Positions 48,363 to 60,744 of a stretch of 64,000 bases of DNA are shown here, in pieces. The translations under genes were made by a program, and so were the position numbers. The stretch comes from Todiramphus chloris collaris (taxonomy: Eukaryota > Chordata > Aves > Coraciiformes > Alcedinidae): positions 6,242,073-6,306,072 of the forward strand of contig JANVCC010000040.1 of assembly GCA_025345505.1 (NCBI GenBank), written 5' to 3'. Below the pieces are notes generated by a model that did no database searches, was not told where the DNA came from, and saw only the letters and a list, made by a program, of their open reading frames with translations. Position 1 is the stretch's first letter, and the number at the start of each line of letters is the position of its first letter.

Positions 48363-51300
48363 CATCTGCAAAGCATTTCTGTAACTTTGCTCACACCTTG
48401 AATATATAGCACATGTATAACATTAGATGCTGCTGAGATACTGAGATTCAGTAGCTTTGGGTCCTTAAGCAAGCGACTCTGAATTGTGCAGAAATCACTG
48501 GAGACAAGAATAGTGTGTGCAGGTGCAATTTTCTTCCACATGACTTTGCCACTGCTGAAGGGCTCCTGGTATTCCAGTTCTGGATTCCAAGCAGACACAG
48601 TGTCATCTAGAGGAGAAAGTATGGCCATGCACATTGAGATGTAAAGGGAATATATTTTTATGGAAATAAATGTCCTGAATGAAACCAGTGTCTGCGCTGA
48701 TGCAAACAGCAGTTTTCCCTCCCTCATTATCTTTCTGGGTTTGTGTGTGTGTCTGTGTGTAGGGCATGACATAAAGGTCTCTTGGGAAACTCCTTTATGA
48801 TAAACCATAAAGAATATCTCACTGATTTGGGTCATTTCTGTCTTTCTATTATCTCTTTCTTATTTCGATTCTCAGGAGCAGGGCAGACTAACAATAACTT
48901 TTGATACTTCAGTGCCCAGTTTGAAATGCTATACAAATAGCCTGGATAGTGAATTATTCCTTTGTGATTGGATACAAGAGCTAGCAGGAGCCAAAAGGAA
49001 GATGATTGTCTTGCATTCAGGTTTTCCTTCTAAAGGCCTTACTATTTCTTTGCTTCTACTGTACAGGAAGCAGACAAGCTGTTATTTCTAGTTGTTGAGT
49101 ACAATAGGTCTTGGAAGAAATGTGTTGGCTTTACATTAACCTCCTGTATTGAAACCCTTGGCAGAGTTAACTCAGTCCTGTACCCTTGTAAGATGCAATG
49201 GATAAATGAAGTATTGAGCAGTTCACTGCATGGGAGGTTTTTCAATAGTGCTTTACAATAAAAGCACAGTTCTGCACAGGCATTTCAGGTAGCACAGAGC
49301 ATCATGCTGGTTTTGGCCAAAGTTTCCCTTTGCATGTCCCTGCTGTGCAGCCTCCAACTTTTGGAGAACTAGTATAATTTGTCCCCAGAGATGGATGTAC
49401 TTATTTTATAAGGCATCCAGACAACTCTCTGACATTTATGCTTCCTAATGATAGGCATTAGAAGAACATTAAACCTAGTGGTCCTGGGGTTAGCTGCTTG
49501 ATTGCATGTTAGGATTTCATGCTGTGTAGGAGGGGGAAATGAGGAGTAACAATAACACAGCTTTTAAATATGCTCTTCAGATAAAGGAGTTTAAGAGCAG
49601 TTCCAAAAAGGCTGTCACATGGGAGAGGCATTGACATAAGCTTGTCAGGAAAGGTGATCTTAGTCCAAAGTTGATTCTGCCCAGGTCTTGGAAGATAAGC
49701 ATCCATGAGCAGGAATAACTTTGCATGAGTGATTTTTTCCACAAGAAGTGCAGCTGTCAAACTCATTTTGAGAGCATTTCTTCAGATGCAAAGAGATGCC
49801 TCCAGGCTCTGGAAACAGCATGTTATTGAGATATTATTTGATGGGAAAAGGGGTTTTAAAGAGCCTTTATTTAAAAGTATTTGTTTTAACCAAGCCAAGC
49901 AACTATAGTCAAAGCCATCTTAGGACATGCTAGGATCACAGGAGACATACAAAGATCACAAGAACCCCACTTGGTTTAAGAAGAACAATGAAGGTTGTGA
50001 CACTGAATGTACAAAAAGAACCAAACAATAATCGAGGATATCACATGACAGAGATTCTGGGTTACAGACTTTCAGGATCACCATTGGACATAAAAGGTCT
50101 TGAACCTGCATAAGCAGATTCTCTAGACCAGCAACTCTAATTTTCATGCCACCCACTTATAGAATGCAAGTCTCAGTTCTTCATACCACTAGATCTCACC
50201 TCTGCCAGGTACCTGCTTTAGGTATAGGCATTGAATTCATGGCATTATGGAACATAAGTGAGAGCACAGGACATACTAGAAACTCAACAATAAGACTAAA
50301 TTTTTGTAAGATCACTGGTTAATGGTTTGAATTTTTTCTTTTTCAGATTAGAAGCCATAGGTTTTGAAAGGTGTGGTTTGTCTCATGAGTTCTTGCAAGA
50401 AACACTTCAGTTGTTAGCTGACTCAAGACCAACTCCAATGGAATGGGCATTTCTTTGGCAGAGTTATTAATAGGCAAATTTATAGTAAGATGAGACATGA
50501 CTGAGATTTCCTGAAGCCTGCTGATCACTTGCAAGTAGGGGCAATTTGCTGGATTTCACACCTGTCTGGGTTTGATCTTCAAAACCCAAGACTGTTTCAG
50601 AAGGTTGCATTGAGTCACCTTTAAAGAACACAATTTCATAATTGGTTCCTGAGCTGGGAGCTTGTTTGCTCAAACACTACTTATGCTCTCACTCTGTAGT
50701 CAGTGGGATTCAGTCATCTACTTCATAAGACTTAGACTCCACAAGAATAGCAGACTGGACTTACAGTCTTCTGCATCTGGTACATCAGTTCATTTTTCTT
50801 CAGTATCATTTACCCAAACAGCTGTCTCTACCCTGAGTACACGCTGGTGGCTTGGAAGAGTCCCTCTGTGTTACCCTCTGCACATAATCATAATTATGCA
50901 GGTGATTACTGAGAAACTGTGTGCAGTGGGCTACATGGTGTAACTCCTGCAAGCATGCTGATGTTTTACTAATCAGCACTTTCCTAGTAGCTGGTCAGAG
51001 AAAAGTAGTTATCTGCAGAAGAGATAGGTGAATTGGTTCAGATCTTGATACTCAGAGGCATCTGACTGGGACAGACATGAGTATGTTAATAACAACTCAT
51101 GAGGGTGCTTCAGTTGTTACCATGGATAGGGGAGTATAAATATATTTTACAGTACCATGTGATCATATTCCAGGATTGGTCTGTTCCTGTAGATTAGTAG
51201 GTAGAGCAATCCCTTGATGACTGACTCATACCAAGCTCATTGATTATGGATTGGGGGTTATGCTTTAGTATATGAGGAAACTCACATTTTGGGATACAGA

Positions 51301-53997
51301 GAAATTTAGAGAAGAGAAATCCTGTTAGGTCTTGTCCTTCACTAACACTTGGCACACTGCATATCAAATCCTCTGCTGTATGTTACTCAGCTAATTAAGC
51401 AGTAGGAACTGATTAAACAAAACTCAGAGAGTCTGATAATGGAGGTTGTATTAAGTTCCAAAGCAGATCAAATTAGATGGCTGGATAAGTATTTGCATAC
51501 ATTAACATTAACTAGCCCTTTCTTTTGCAAGGATCCAGGCAACTTCTTTCTGGGTGCAACCCAGGTCAACATTTTAATCATGACCTCACCTGAATAGTTC
51601 ACTTATGTTTACAATACTGCAGGTGTGTGGCTACGAAGTAAGAGATGACACCACGTTAAAAAATCATAAATATGCCTTAGGTAAATCTTAATGGGCAGGT
51701 TGTCCCTTCTAAATCCACATGCATGAGACAGATGGAGCTACATTTTGTGTTGCTACCAGATTCAGGAGCCATTGAGATCTAAATCAAATGACCTAGAGAT
51801 TAGATGTGTTCAGTATCCTGAGCCATCAAAACCCTGGGTGTATTTGAGTAATATATTAATGTCAGTGATGCTGTGCTTCAGAGCACAAGTTATCAAATCT
51901 TGCGGTATCATTTCAGGTTCCAGTGTTATGAAAACCTGCTATGCCAGCTCAGGTGCTATTAGGTGACCCATATGCATAACTACTATTTACCAGTGTTTTC
52001 TGTACTGTTTCTGACATGTAGAACATTCAGTCATCCTACTGAAATCTATGGAAGATTACATCTTCTGCACCCTTGTAAAGGAAAGTGCTTCTGGCACTTT
52101 CATCATGGACCAGTCACCTGTAAGTGATTGTCAGTAGGAACACTTAATAGATTCATACACATTGGAAATAGGACTTTCTGGTGTGGGTTTCTCACAGGCA
52201 AATGAATAGGAAGCCAAAGCAGGAATGAAAAGGTTTACCTTTACTATGACTACTTCTTTTATTACTTCTGATACAAGAATTTTGGTGTGTATTCATGGTC
52301 ACCCTCCATTTGTGTCAACTTATCCAGTAGTAACAGGCCGGTATTGTCCTGTGTAGCAATGAGTTCCCGTGTGTAGCAAGATTTTAAAAATAGCAGCAAA
52401 ATAAGAAAAGGGACAAAATGCAGTTATTGGCATGTTCAGGCAGCAAAGAAGGGAGAAAAAAGAGAGCAGTGATAAAGCTTTATCATTTATTTCCTGCAGA
52501 AGAAATTCAAATGCACTCTACCCTATCAGTTTTAGGCAGACAGATGACAGATGCACTCAGCCTAGAAAGGCTCAATAATATTGCATTATTATTATGACTT
52601 CTTTAGAGAGGATAACATTTCAACTATTAAAATCACTTGCTTTGCCCTGGCTCATTGTTAATGACCTACTTTATCACCATCAGTAACCTGAATAGTAATG
52701 CTCTCACTGGATATGGTAATCAAGAATCAATTTGCAGTCAGCTGAGCCTAGATGCCATTATTGGAGTCTCAGTTGGTTGGAGAAAAGGAGTGACTTCCAA
52801 GCTGTTCATTTTTTCTTTCTCCTTAAAAGCTGGTTAGGAACAGACCACTATCACCTCACCAGTACATATGTGAACCTCCTGCTGCAAAATAAGCCTGTGT
52901 AATACTTCTGAGATGCAACCTCATAAAAGACCCAGTTTACAGACAGCAAATGAGTCTGAACTCAAAGGTAACCCACAAACACACCATGTCAAGCGTTCTC
53001 TCTTTTTCTGTAATGAAGATGTCTGAGCAGTTTGAAAGAGAAGAGAACAATGGAGATGAAGCTGTTTAGAGGTAACAGGGGACATATTTATTGGCATTTG
53101 ATCAGTGAAATTAAGCCACTGTTTTAACTTATTATCTACGATGCTTCAGATCAAAGTTTTACAAAGTGATATGTGTTTGAAGTCTGAGATTTGAGATCTC
53201 TCAAGTGGGGCCGATGCTGCTGATGTTGCCATTCTAACATTCAAATATTTTTTTCATTCCATCTCATTAGTAGGGATAAGTGTCAGTACTGAGCATATGT
53301 CACAGTATTTTAAGCACAGCAATCAATAATCACAAAACCTTAGTGGCTTCTCAGATAACTTCATCTCAAACATAAGAGTAGTTCTGAAATCAGCTTTGAT
53401 CTGTCTGTAGTCTGTTGTACAACTTGTGTTAAGAAAGTGAGGCTGGTTGCCTTCTGCCTTCAAACAGGAACAGAAGTTTACAAATATCTCATTTTCTACA
53501 GGAGATGTACTTTGAAATCTGAATGTTCCAGAATTAATTCTTAGAGATAACCCCCAAAGCAGTGAGTTACAAATATATGCAATCTGCATTCCTGACCCCA
53601 AACACACACTAAATTCACATCCTCTGAATACTCAGACCTACTCTGGCCATGGCCTCATAGATACATAATTAAAAGTACCTCAAGAGATCCTCTAATCTAT
53701 CTGCCTACCCTGGGACACACACACTGCAAAGCTTGCCAGTTTGATGTTGCTTAATACCTCAAGGACTCTGCTCTAAGAGTAAGGGGAAACAGGTGCTTTC
53801 TGTGTTATTTTGTTATGAGAGTTTGGGTTCTTCTGAAGTAGTATTATCAGTAGACTCTGGTACTTACAGAAGTCAGAGAGAGTGTGGCTCTGGTTTCTAC
53901 AGCAATAGAGCTTGAACTACCTCTTAGGACAATGAGAATATGATTTGAACCATATCATAACACAGATGAAATTACTCCTATCCTGCAAAGGAAGGAT

Positions 53998-54012
53998 GTT
54001 GCTACCTAGTGG
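53998..54012 (-). promoter_or_regulatory. CTCF-like motif (weaker)
   Basis: The minus strand reads CCACTAGGTAGCAAC, matching the CTCF consensus at 13 of 15 positions. One mismatch falls within the GGC core, so binding is uncertain. Orientation is toward lower coordinates. Confidence 0.25.
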
Positions 54013-54448
54013 TGACTAACTGGTCTATGAAGTGTCATCCCATTAGTGTCAGTGGGACCACAGCAAGCCACAAAAAACACTAGTGAAATTGGCTACAACA
54101 GAAATAATTCTGCTTATAGGGTGGCTGGAAGAGAGGAGCTATAGTTTGAGCTGCTCCATTTGTATTTCACCCTGTCACTAGATAGACATTTTCCAAAGCA
54201 CTCAAGAAGAAAAAAGTCATCACTCACAATCACTCATTACGAATTGTTACAGCTCTTTGAGTCCAGTCAGCATTTACGAACCAGTCTTTAAATACTGAAA
54301 TTAGTATGTGTATTTATTGCACATTAATTAATGCATATCCATGCACTTAAGTTTACTGAACATCTTCTGCTGAGGATATTAGACTTGTAGAGAAGCTGCT
54401 CATCTCAGGCACAGCTACCCCCAGTAAGCAGATTCCCACTGGGCAAAG

Positions 54449-54464
54449 CTCATTAATTAATGAG
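54449..54464. promoter_or_regulatory. 16-bp homeodomain palindrome
   Basis: CTCATTAATTAATGAG is a perfect palindrome built from overlapping TAAT/ATTA cores. A second TTAATTAATG word, in GCACATTAATTAATGCAT, lies 120-130 bases upstream at 54319-54336. Paired-type and POU4-type homeodomain proteins bind such sites as dimers. Confidence 0.3.
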
Positions 54465-55733
54465 AAACTCTGTATTAGCATTTTGAAGCTAGCTATGGAA
54501 GTGACCAACTAGGAGCAGCTGAATGAAAATTAAACCAGACTGCCTCATGACAGCAGGATGCAGTTTCATGTTCTCCATTTCCCTGCTGACTTCTCCATTC
54601 CTCTGTGAGGATACTCAGCTTCAGCAGAATCTGTCAGGTATTCTTTAAATTGCTTCAGGAACTCCTTGTAGTACTGGTAAGAACAGGGGAGAGAGGGGAA
54701 TTTCTCAGTTCAAGGAAATTACAGTGTCAGAGGTGGCTAGAAAACTGTCAGTCTTAAGACTATGTTGTCCTGGAGACCTCAAGATTTTAAACTCCTTAAT
54801 GGGAGCAGTCTTAAGGTAATATTATAAAAGTGTTCACAAGGAGAAAAGTGTTCTATTGTATGGAACTTTCCAACGGAAAAAACAAAGGGAGAGCTGGCAA
54901 TAAAACAGACCCACTGCAACCCACTACACCCTGGTGGAGAATCTGCAAGTGCTGGTGAGCAGGAGGTGAGGTGGAATTTATAGATGCCATCACAAAAGAA
55001 GTTTAGATCCTGGCAGTTAAATATAGGCACAAAAAGATGCACTTAATGCTTTTCCAGGCTGGGAGCAGAGTGACATATTCTCACCCTTCATTTAGGAAGA
55101 TGAGTGACCTACTGAAGAAGGCAGTGGTCACCTTGTTCTTGTCTGTACTTCAGATTTTATAAAAGGAAAATGTAAAAATTTCAAGGATTTTTGACGGACT
55201 CATTCCCTTTGTCTCTTATCTTGGAATCACAGCTTCCATAAGCACAGGTGGAAGATGCAGATTTCCCTGTGGGGCACCTGTAAGCATGCCTGTACCAGCA
55301 CATCAAAGACTATTTCTGTGCAGTTTGGGAGCATGACCTGGCATCTTCTTCAACTGCAAGCAAACATCTGAAATTCTGATTTAAGAGTTCTCCTCTATTA
55401 TGGACTTTTTGCTCTGGTTAGGGAAATGCATTCTATAGACTGACTACAGATTCAACTCAGTATTTTGGTTAAGAGAAAATCTCAAATCAGGCACACAGCT
55501 AGACCTACAGTCAAACCTTACACCAGACTTAGTCATTGCCTAATGATTTTCAGTTTAAGAAGACAAGACAGATAAAGGGTAGGAAAAAGACTGCTCTTCT
55601 GTGTTCCTATATTAATTCTGTTAGACAGAAAAAAGAAAACCTGACTGACTTGCAAACCCATCAGACTGAGGGAGACTGGGAAGTTGGTGTCAGCGTGGCT
55701 TTTGTAAATGGGGCCAGCGCTTGGGAGGTCTGG

Positions 55734-55748
55734 GATGTCCTCTAGTGG
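55734..55748 (-). promoter_or_regulatory. CTCF-like motif (moderate)
   Basis: The minus strand reads CCACTAGAGGACATC, 13 of 15 against the consensus, with one mismatch in the GGC core. The surrounding 55690-55760 is locally GC-richer than the flanks. Orientation is toward lower coordinates. Confidence 0.3.
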
Positions 55749-58194
55749 CCAGCACAGCACAGTGGGAGCTGGAGGAAAGAAATGCAGCTTTTCTGGAAAG
55801 AGGCAGATAATAGCTTCCCTAAGCATTGCTTTGGCTTCCTACAGAGAGCAGTCTGGAGAGTTCCAGATATTTTTGTCTGTTGTTAAATTCAGCATACAGT
55901 TGCCATTACGTGCCCTGCTAAGAGCCTGATCATTCACAGCATGAATCCTATATTGCAATTGAATAAAGCAAAGTACTTGCCACTCCTGCAAGAAGAGGAG
56001 GGAAATAATGCTCCTACATTACAGTAGGGGCTGTAAAGCAGATCTGAAAGTACTTTGGTGCCAGGCTTCTCTGGGTGGTTTGAGCTTAGTAGGTGCACAG
56101 GCACAGAGCTCTGGCTCAGTGTGAATGCTTCTCCACTTCTAGGATCAAATAGTGAACGGGCAGGGGGTCTGAAATAAGGCCTTATCTCTAAGCAGGGAAG
56201 GTCTTGGTCACACACATGAAGTAGAAAGTTTGAGGGAAGCTCGTTGTAATACTTGGGTCATAACAGTACATTTCACCTGTCTGACTTGGAGGGTAGATTT
56301 AGCCTCTGTTAATTTTTATAAAGCCATATAGTCTATTCAAGTTGAGAAGTGTTGAGAAATGCTGTAAAATTCAGCTGGTGACTCTGTCTAGGAGGAAAGT
56401 AGTGAAGAACTCTAGTGCTATATTTCCTCATAACAGAAGAAACAGATGCAGTCTGAAGAAGCCAAGACTTATTTTTCACCCAAAGTGCTTAAAAATTAGT
56501 TCAACTTGAAGTAAATGTTCCAGTCAATTTGTTTTTCCATGATCCAACCTGCTTTGTTAGTAATGCAAGAGTAATAGAAAAAATATATTGACAGAACAGT
56601 ATCTGCAGAATACAGAGCAAAGCCTGTCTGTGCTTATGGGAAGACTATTACTGATTGCTACGAGAATGTTTCTCAAAATGGTTTATAAGGCATCAGCAAG
56701 TCTTTAATTTAACTGTATGCCATTATTACATGCTGAGTGTGGTTTATTATTGTACTAATAAACCATAAAGAAGACTCTATGACTTCATTACCACAGTCAA
56801 TTGCCATGTGCAGTGTTAATTTGCCAACAGATCATTAATTGCTGGTACTCACTGAAATGTAGACATAAAGCAAAACTATTGGGCAGAGTGTCTTTTCCAG
56901 ATTCAGTTCTGCTGATGGCAGTAGGACTAAGTAAACACAGAAATAGCTGTGATTAGCCACCAGAAAGTCGTAGTTCTCCATTGAACCCAATGGGGAAGGA
57001 AGCCACAGAGGTTCCAATCCCAGCAGTACTCCACTGATCTCTTGGTACAATGAAGGTAGTTTTCCAAAAATCCAAATGAGTATATTCTGAACCCTTAAAG
57101 ATGCACATATTACAGTATCCAAGAATATCACAAATATAACTGTTATGGGAAGTATCATTTTTCCAGGGAGGAAAACCAAACCAAAATATGCCTTTCACCT
57201 GAAGTAACCTCTTCAATAAAGTGCTAAACTGCATTGTCATATTGTGTCATGGGAGATTTATTTTGTACATAAGGTTGGTTTGAGTCCTCCTTGGGCTATC
57301 TATTGGACAGTACCTAGTGCATATTTATCTCTATGTTATGGACCCCTCTGTGGCTGGCAACACGATGCCTTGCTCATCAGCAGATAGACAAGTTTAAGTG
57401 CATTGGGAAAGCTGTGGGGAGAGGAAAATGTAGTTCAGTGTTGACAGAAATAAAAGATGTTTACATCAGTCCAGCAAAGCAAAATCAAATATTTAAATTT
57501 TGGAATAGTGAAAATGCCAAAGCACCCACAAAACTCTCTGATTCTGTGAGAAGTTCATCTTTCTCGTGATTCAAAATGAACATAGACACTCCAGTTTTAT
57601 TAGGTGCAAAATTCCAAATGAATCAGCAGATTTTTTCCAGTTTTGAAGTAAAGTGTAATGGTCCTGATGCTGCTTGTTGTGTAGGTCTCACTCTAAATGA
57701 TGCCATTACAAGAGGGAATTTTTTAATGCCTACTTTCCTGGGAGATATGCAGACCCACCCCTTACAGGTGCAAGATGGGACATATTAAGCTTCATAGAAG
57801 GTGGTTTTTAAATTACTAATTAAATTGTTGTCACACTGATGTCCTTTTGCAAACCTTGTCTAACACTTTACTACCCAGTACAGAAATCTGAAAGGTTATA
57901 AGCTGATACAAAAGTCAGTGTAAATATTATTTCAGTTATACACCCCAGAGGATGAATAGAGTGGGACTTGATACCATAAGACGGAGTCATGTTAGCAGCA
58001 CTCTGCAGCTCATGCCATTCAGATTGCCTTGATTCTTGTTCTGGTGAAAGAGTTGATGGCTAACTGGGAACTTTCTGTGTTTCTGATGACAAGGTGGTAA
58101 TTTAACACCATGGTCAGCTTTACCCTGAAGCATGTTTCTAATTAGTAGGAATAAGGCAAGGGGAAAAATACAAGTGAGAGAGCACTTGGAAGTT

Positions 58195-58350
58195 TAAGGA
58201 CATTAATTGCCTCCCAGCTGTCATGGTAGTAATTAAATTCAGCATGTTGACTTCAGCTTTGTTGAGATTATGTGAAATTAATCTTCAAACACACTGAAAA
58301 CTTCCATTGATGTTCATTTTAGTGCTGAAACCAGCAAATCCCAAACAATA
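58195..58350. promoter_or_regulatory. Possible conserved non-coding element
   Basis: A repeat-free block rich in factor-like words: CATTAATTGCC, CAGCTGTCA (E-box joined to a TALE-type TGTCA), TAGTAATTAAATTCAG and GTGAAATTAATC. No frame or transposon explains it. Conservation cannot be seen from one sequence. Confidence 0.15.
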
Positions 58351-60044
58351 TGCAGAGTACTGTTGACATGTATCTGGCCATCAGCCAGAAGAGTGTCAAC
58401 TTAGAGAAATGTAATGAAACTTTTTCATTTTCTTTTTTTTTGCTTTTGAGCAATATTTTTTTTTCACTTGTTTATTCCCCTGACCAGACCAGAACTATGT
58501 CCATCTCTCTGGAAGAGCAGAAACTCTACTGACAAACTTTTGAAGAGGTCACAGAAGTCCATCTGTAATTCTTCTCCTACTCCTTAGCTCAAGCTGGATT
58601 AGATATAAGGATTACTTGGAAATTTCAGCTTTCAAAGAACAAATCCTTCCTGCTTGTTAACTTTTGATTAGCACTGTCAACCTCCCTGTGCTATGCATCA
58701 CAGACAATTAAAAGCACTTTCTGCCCTAGAAAGCTAGAACTCAAACTCCCTGCTTAGTATGCAAATATGCCACCTGACTTGTACGTATGTGTCAAAAAAT
58801 TATGCATCAATGTAGTCAGTGGAAGCTTGCTATTAACATCAACTAGTACGCTAAGCCTTTTTATGTAAGTGAGGTGTGCATAAATACATTAATGCATTTT
58901 ACATGCCTACTTCCAGAAAAAATGTCATTTTTCTATGAATATATAAATACCCTTGTAACTGTACTTACAATATTAATTAAGTGATGTTCACTCTTAAGCA
59001 GCAATGTACCAAGAAGTAATTGATTGGGTGGACTCTTACATCTAGACAGAAACAATGGTTATTAGCTCTGCCTGCTGCTTTTAGCTACTAGGTTTTGCCT
59101 AAGAGAATTATATCAAATTGGCAGCATAATTTAGATTTTGCTGTTAAGTTTTGATGTTATCTCTGAGAAGATGGCAATCTCAGTAATCAAAACTTGCAGC
59201 AAGAATTTCCCACTTTGCTGGCTATGAGATAATTAAGTACCATGTAGTGTAAAGGTCTATGTGGAGAAAATCCATTCTATACTGTGTGGACCAGAAGGGG
59301 AAGAAGAGTCGCAGAAGTCAGCATTGCTTTCCCTCCAGAATATGAACACTCAGTTAATATTGCGGAGTTAATCCACTGAACAAGTTACTACAAGTGAATT
59401 GAATGCCTCCTGGGCAGTGATCAATGCTCTCTTGAAGCTCCTTTAACAATGGACCATCTCCACAGAGGCTGCCCTTTCTCTTACCCTTAGGCCAAGCAGT
59501 TGGAACAAGAAGAGAACTGGAATAAGTAGTTTTTTCTTTCCTAAGTCTTGGGTTCCCATAGTAATTTTCACTGATAATTGCCTGGCCACTACCAAATGAG
59601 GAGACTCACTAATCCCAGAGGTGTTGCCCCCTGCAAAAGGGACCTGAAAACTCTGTGTCATACATTGGAGAACACTGAGGAGGACTGGGATCTAGCAGAG
59701 TCTGACTGCCCAGAAACTTCTCTAGAGAAAAATGCTCCATGGTCTGATTGACTGACAGCTCTAGTGTCTTCCTGTCTGGATATGTATTCCCAGTTTTCTG
59801 TAGCACCTATCTGATTTTCTAGCTGATCAAAGAAGGATACAATCAATATCTGCCTCTTCATGCTGTGTACAAAGGCTTTATACGATTTCTTTGGGGATAA
59901 CTATTTGACATCAATCTGGATGATAGCAACAACTACTGACTCTTTTTACCTTCAAGGGCTACATTCAGTCCTGTCACGCTGTATTGCAACATATAACCTC
60001 TGTTCTTTACCTCTAATACAGGGTATGTTGTGCTAAAATGTCAA

Positions 60045-60059
60045 CTAGTAGAGGGCAGA
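60045..60059 (+). promoter_or_regulatory. CTCF-like motif, opposite orientation
   Basis: The plus strand reads CTAGTAGAGGGCAGA, 13 of 15 against CCASYAGRKGGCRSY with an intact AGRKGGC core. It is the only CTCF-like motif found pointing toward higher coordinates. Confidence 0.4.
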
Positions 60060-60459
60060 GCTCAGTTTTTCAGATCTTATAATACAAGGAAAAGAGTTGT
60101 GCATGAAGCCAGCTACTAGATGCAAAGCTTCGCTGTTGAAGCGGACAAAGGGCAGAATTCCTAATCTTCTTTTGGAATCATTTGTTTTCCTGAACATTAC
60201 TAGATATTGCCTTATAGTCTAAATATGGAGATGTCCCAGTACAAACTGAAAAGCACTGGGATATTTTTACCCTTCTGGCAATGCAGAATTCATATGAGCT
60301 GAGAATCATTTGCAGTGGATTTCAGTGCCATTGACTATACGCCTGGCAGGCATCTGTGGCAGCCTCAAACCACACACTTGTGTTCTAGCTGAAGGCAGCT
60401 CTTGGCCTTGCTGCTTCTCAGCTTCCCCCTCAAGGGCAGAGCAATGAGGAATTACTGCC

Positions 60460-60744
60460 AACATGTACTGAGTGACAGGACAAGGGGTAATGGATTTAAA
60501 CTGAAAGAGAGTAGATTTATATTAGATATAACGAAGAAATTTTTCTCTGTGAGGGTGGTAAGACACTGGAACAGGTTGCTCAGGGAGGTGGTGGAGGCCC
60601 CATCTCTGGAAACATTCAAGGCGAGGTAGGATGGGGCTTTGAGCAACCTGGTCTAGTGGGAGGTGTCCCTGCCCATGGAAGGGGGGATTGTAGCTAGATG
60701 ATCTGTAAGGTTCCTCCCAACCTAAAACATTCTATGATTCTATG
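60460..60744 (+). mobile_element. CR1 LINE, 5'-truncated 3' end
   Basis: This is the best preserved transposon copy in the window. It runs from the C-terminal part of the CR1 second open reading frame into the 3' untranslated end ('GAGCAACCTGGTCTAGTGGG', 'TGTCCCTGCCCATGGAAGG', 'GATGATCTGTAAGGTTCC') and stops in two ATTCTATG octamers (60729-60744), the standard avian CR1 tail. CR1 copies by target-primed reverse transcription and usually loses its 5' end, as here. Flanking target-site duplications are not obvious. Its low divergence suggests it is younger than the copies at 6.5 and 22.5 kb. Confidence 0.95.
60471..60629 (+). pseudogene. Remnant of CR1 reverse-transcriptase C-terminus
   Basis: The plus-strand frame translates as [14 protein letters not shown], a middle part, then [19 protein letters not shown]. 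This matches the conserved C-terminal tail of CR1 ORF2 proteins, in which 'HWNRLPREVVESPSLEVFK' is the usual form. A TAG at 60627-60629 interrupts it where the intact protein continues toward 'DGAL'; the residues after the stop still read DGALSNLV in the same frame. Reverse-transcriptase and endonuclease domains are absent, so the fragment cannot be active. Confidence 0.9.

Larger units (their letters stand above)
42963..53997. other. Gene-free unique DNA
   Basis: No gene is supported. The longest open frame of the window (48332-48835, minus, 167 codons) lies here; its translation shows no recognisable domain and one end runs through a TATAGA repeat. Frames at 46166-46531 (minus, 121 codons) and 43533-43850 (plus, 105 codons) are also unrecognised. 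Minor items are a tandem GTGCTTTTA pair at 44015-44032, a GT tract at 48741-48760, and an octamer ATTTGCAT at 51491-51498. Confidence 0.5.
54013..60459. other. Gene-free unique DNA with homeodomain words
   Basis: No gene is supported. The largest frame (56835-57179, minus, 114 codons) is unrecognised. The part 54320-54465 contains two TTAATTAATG words and a palindrome. A PBX/MEIS-like string TGATTGACTGACAG lies at 59745-59758. The TATA-like TTATAAAAGG at 55158-55167 is isolated. CTCF-like motifs at 55734 and 60045 and a possible conserved block at 58195-58350 are listed separately. Confidence 0.5.

Noticed and set aside
48332..48835. Longest open frame (167 codons, minus strand) as a gene
   Set aside because: Its translation has no recognisable domain or signal, the C-terminal end is encoded by a degenerate TATAGA repeat, and a frame of this length is unremarkable in 64 kb of six-frame sequence.
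56880..57050. Ancient LINE 3' end suggested by CCATTGAACCCAATGGGG
   Set aside because: Phrases with CAATGGG are common in old amniote repeats, but no second matching phrase in the right order was found.
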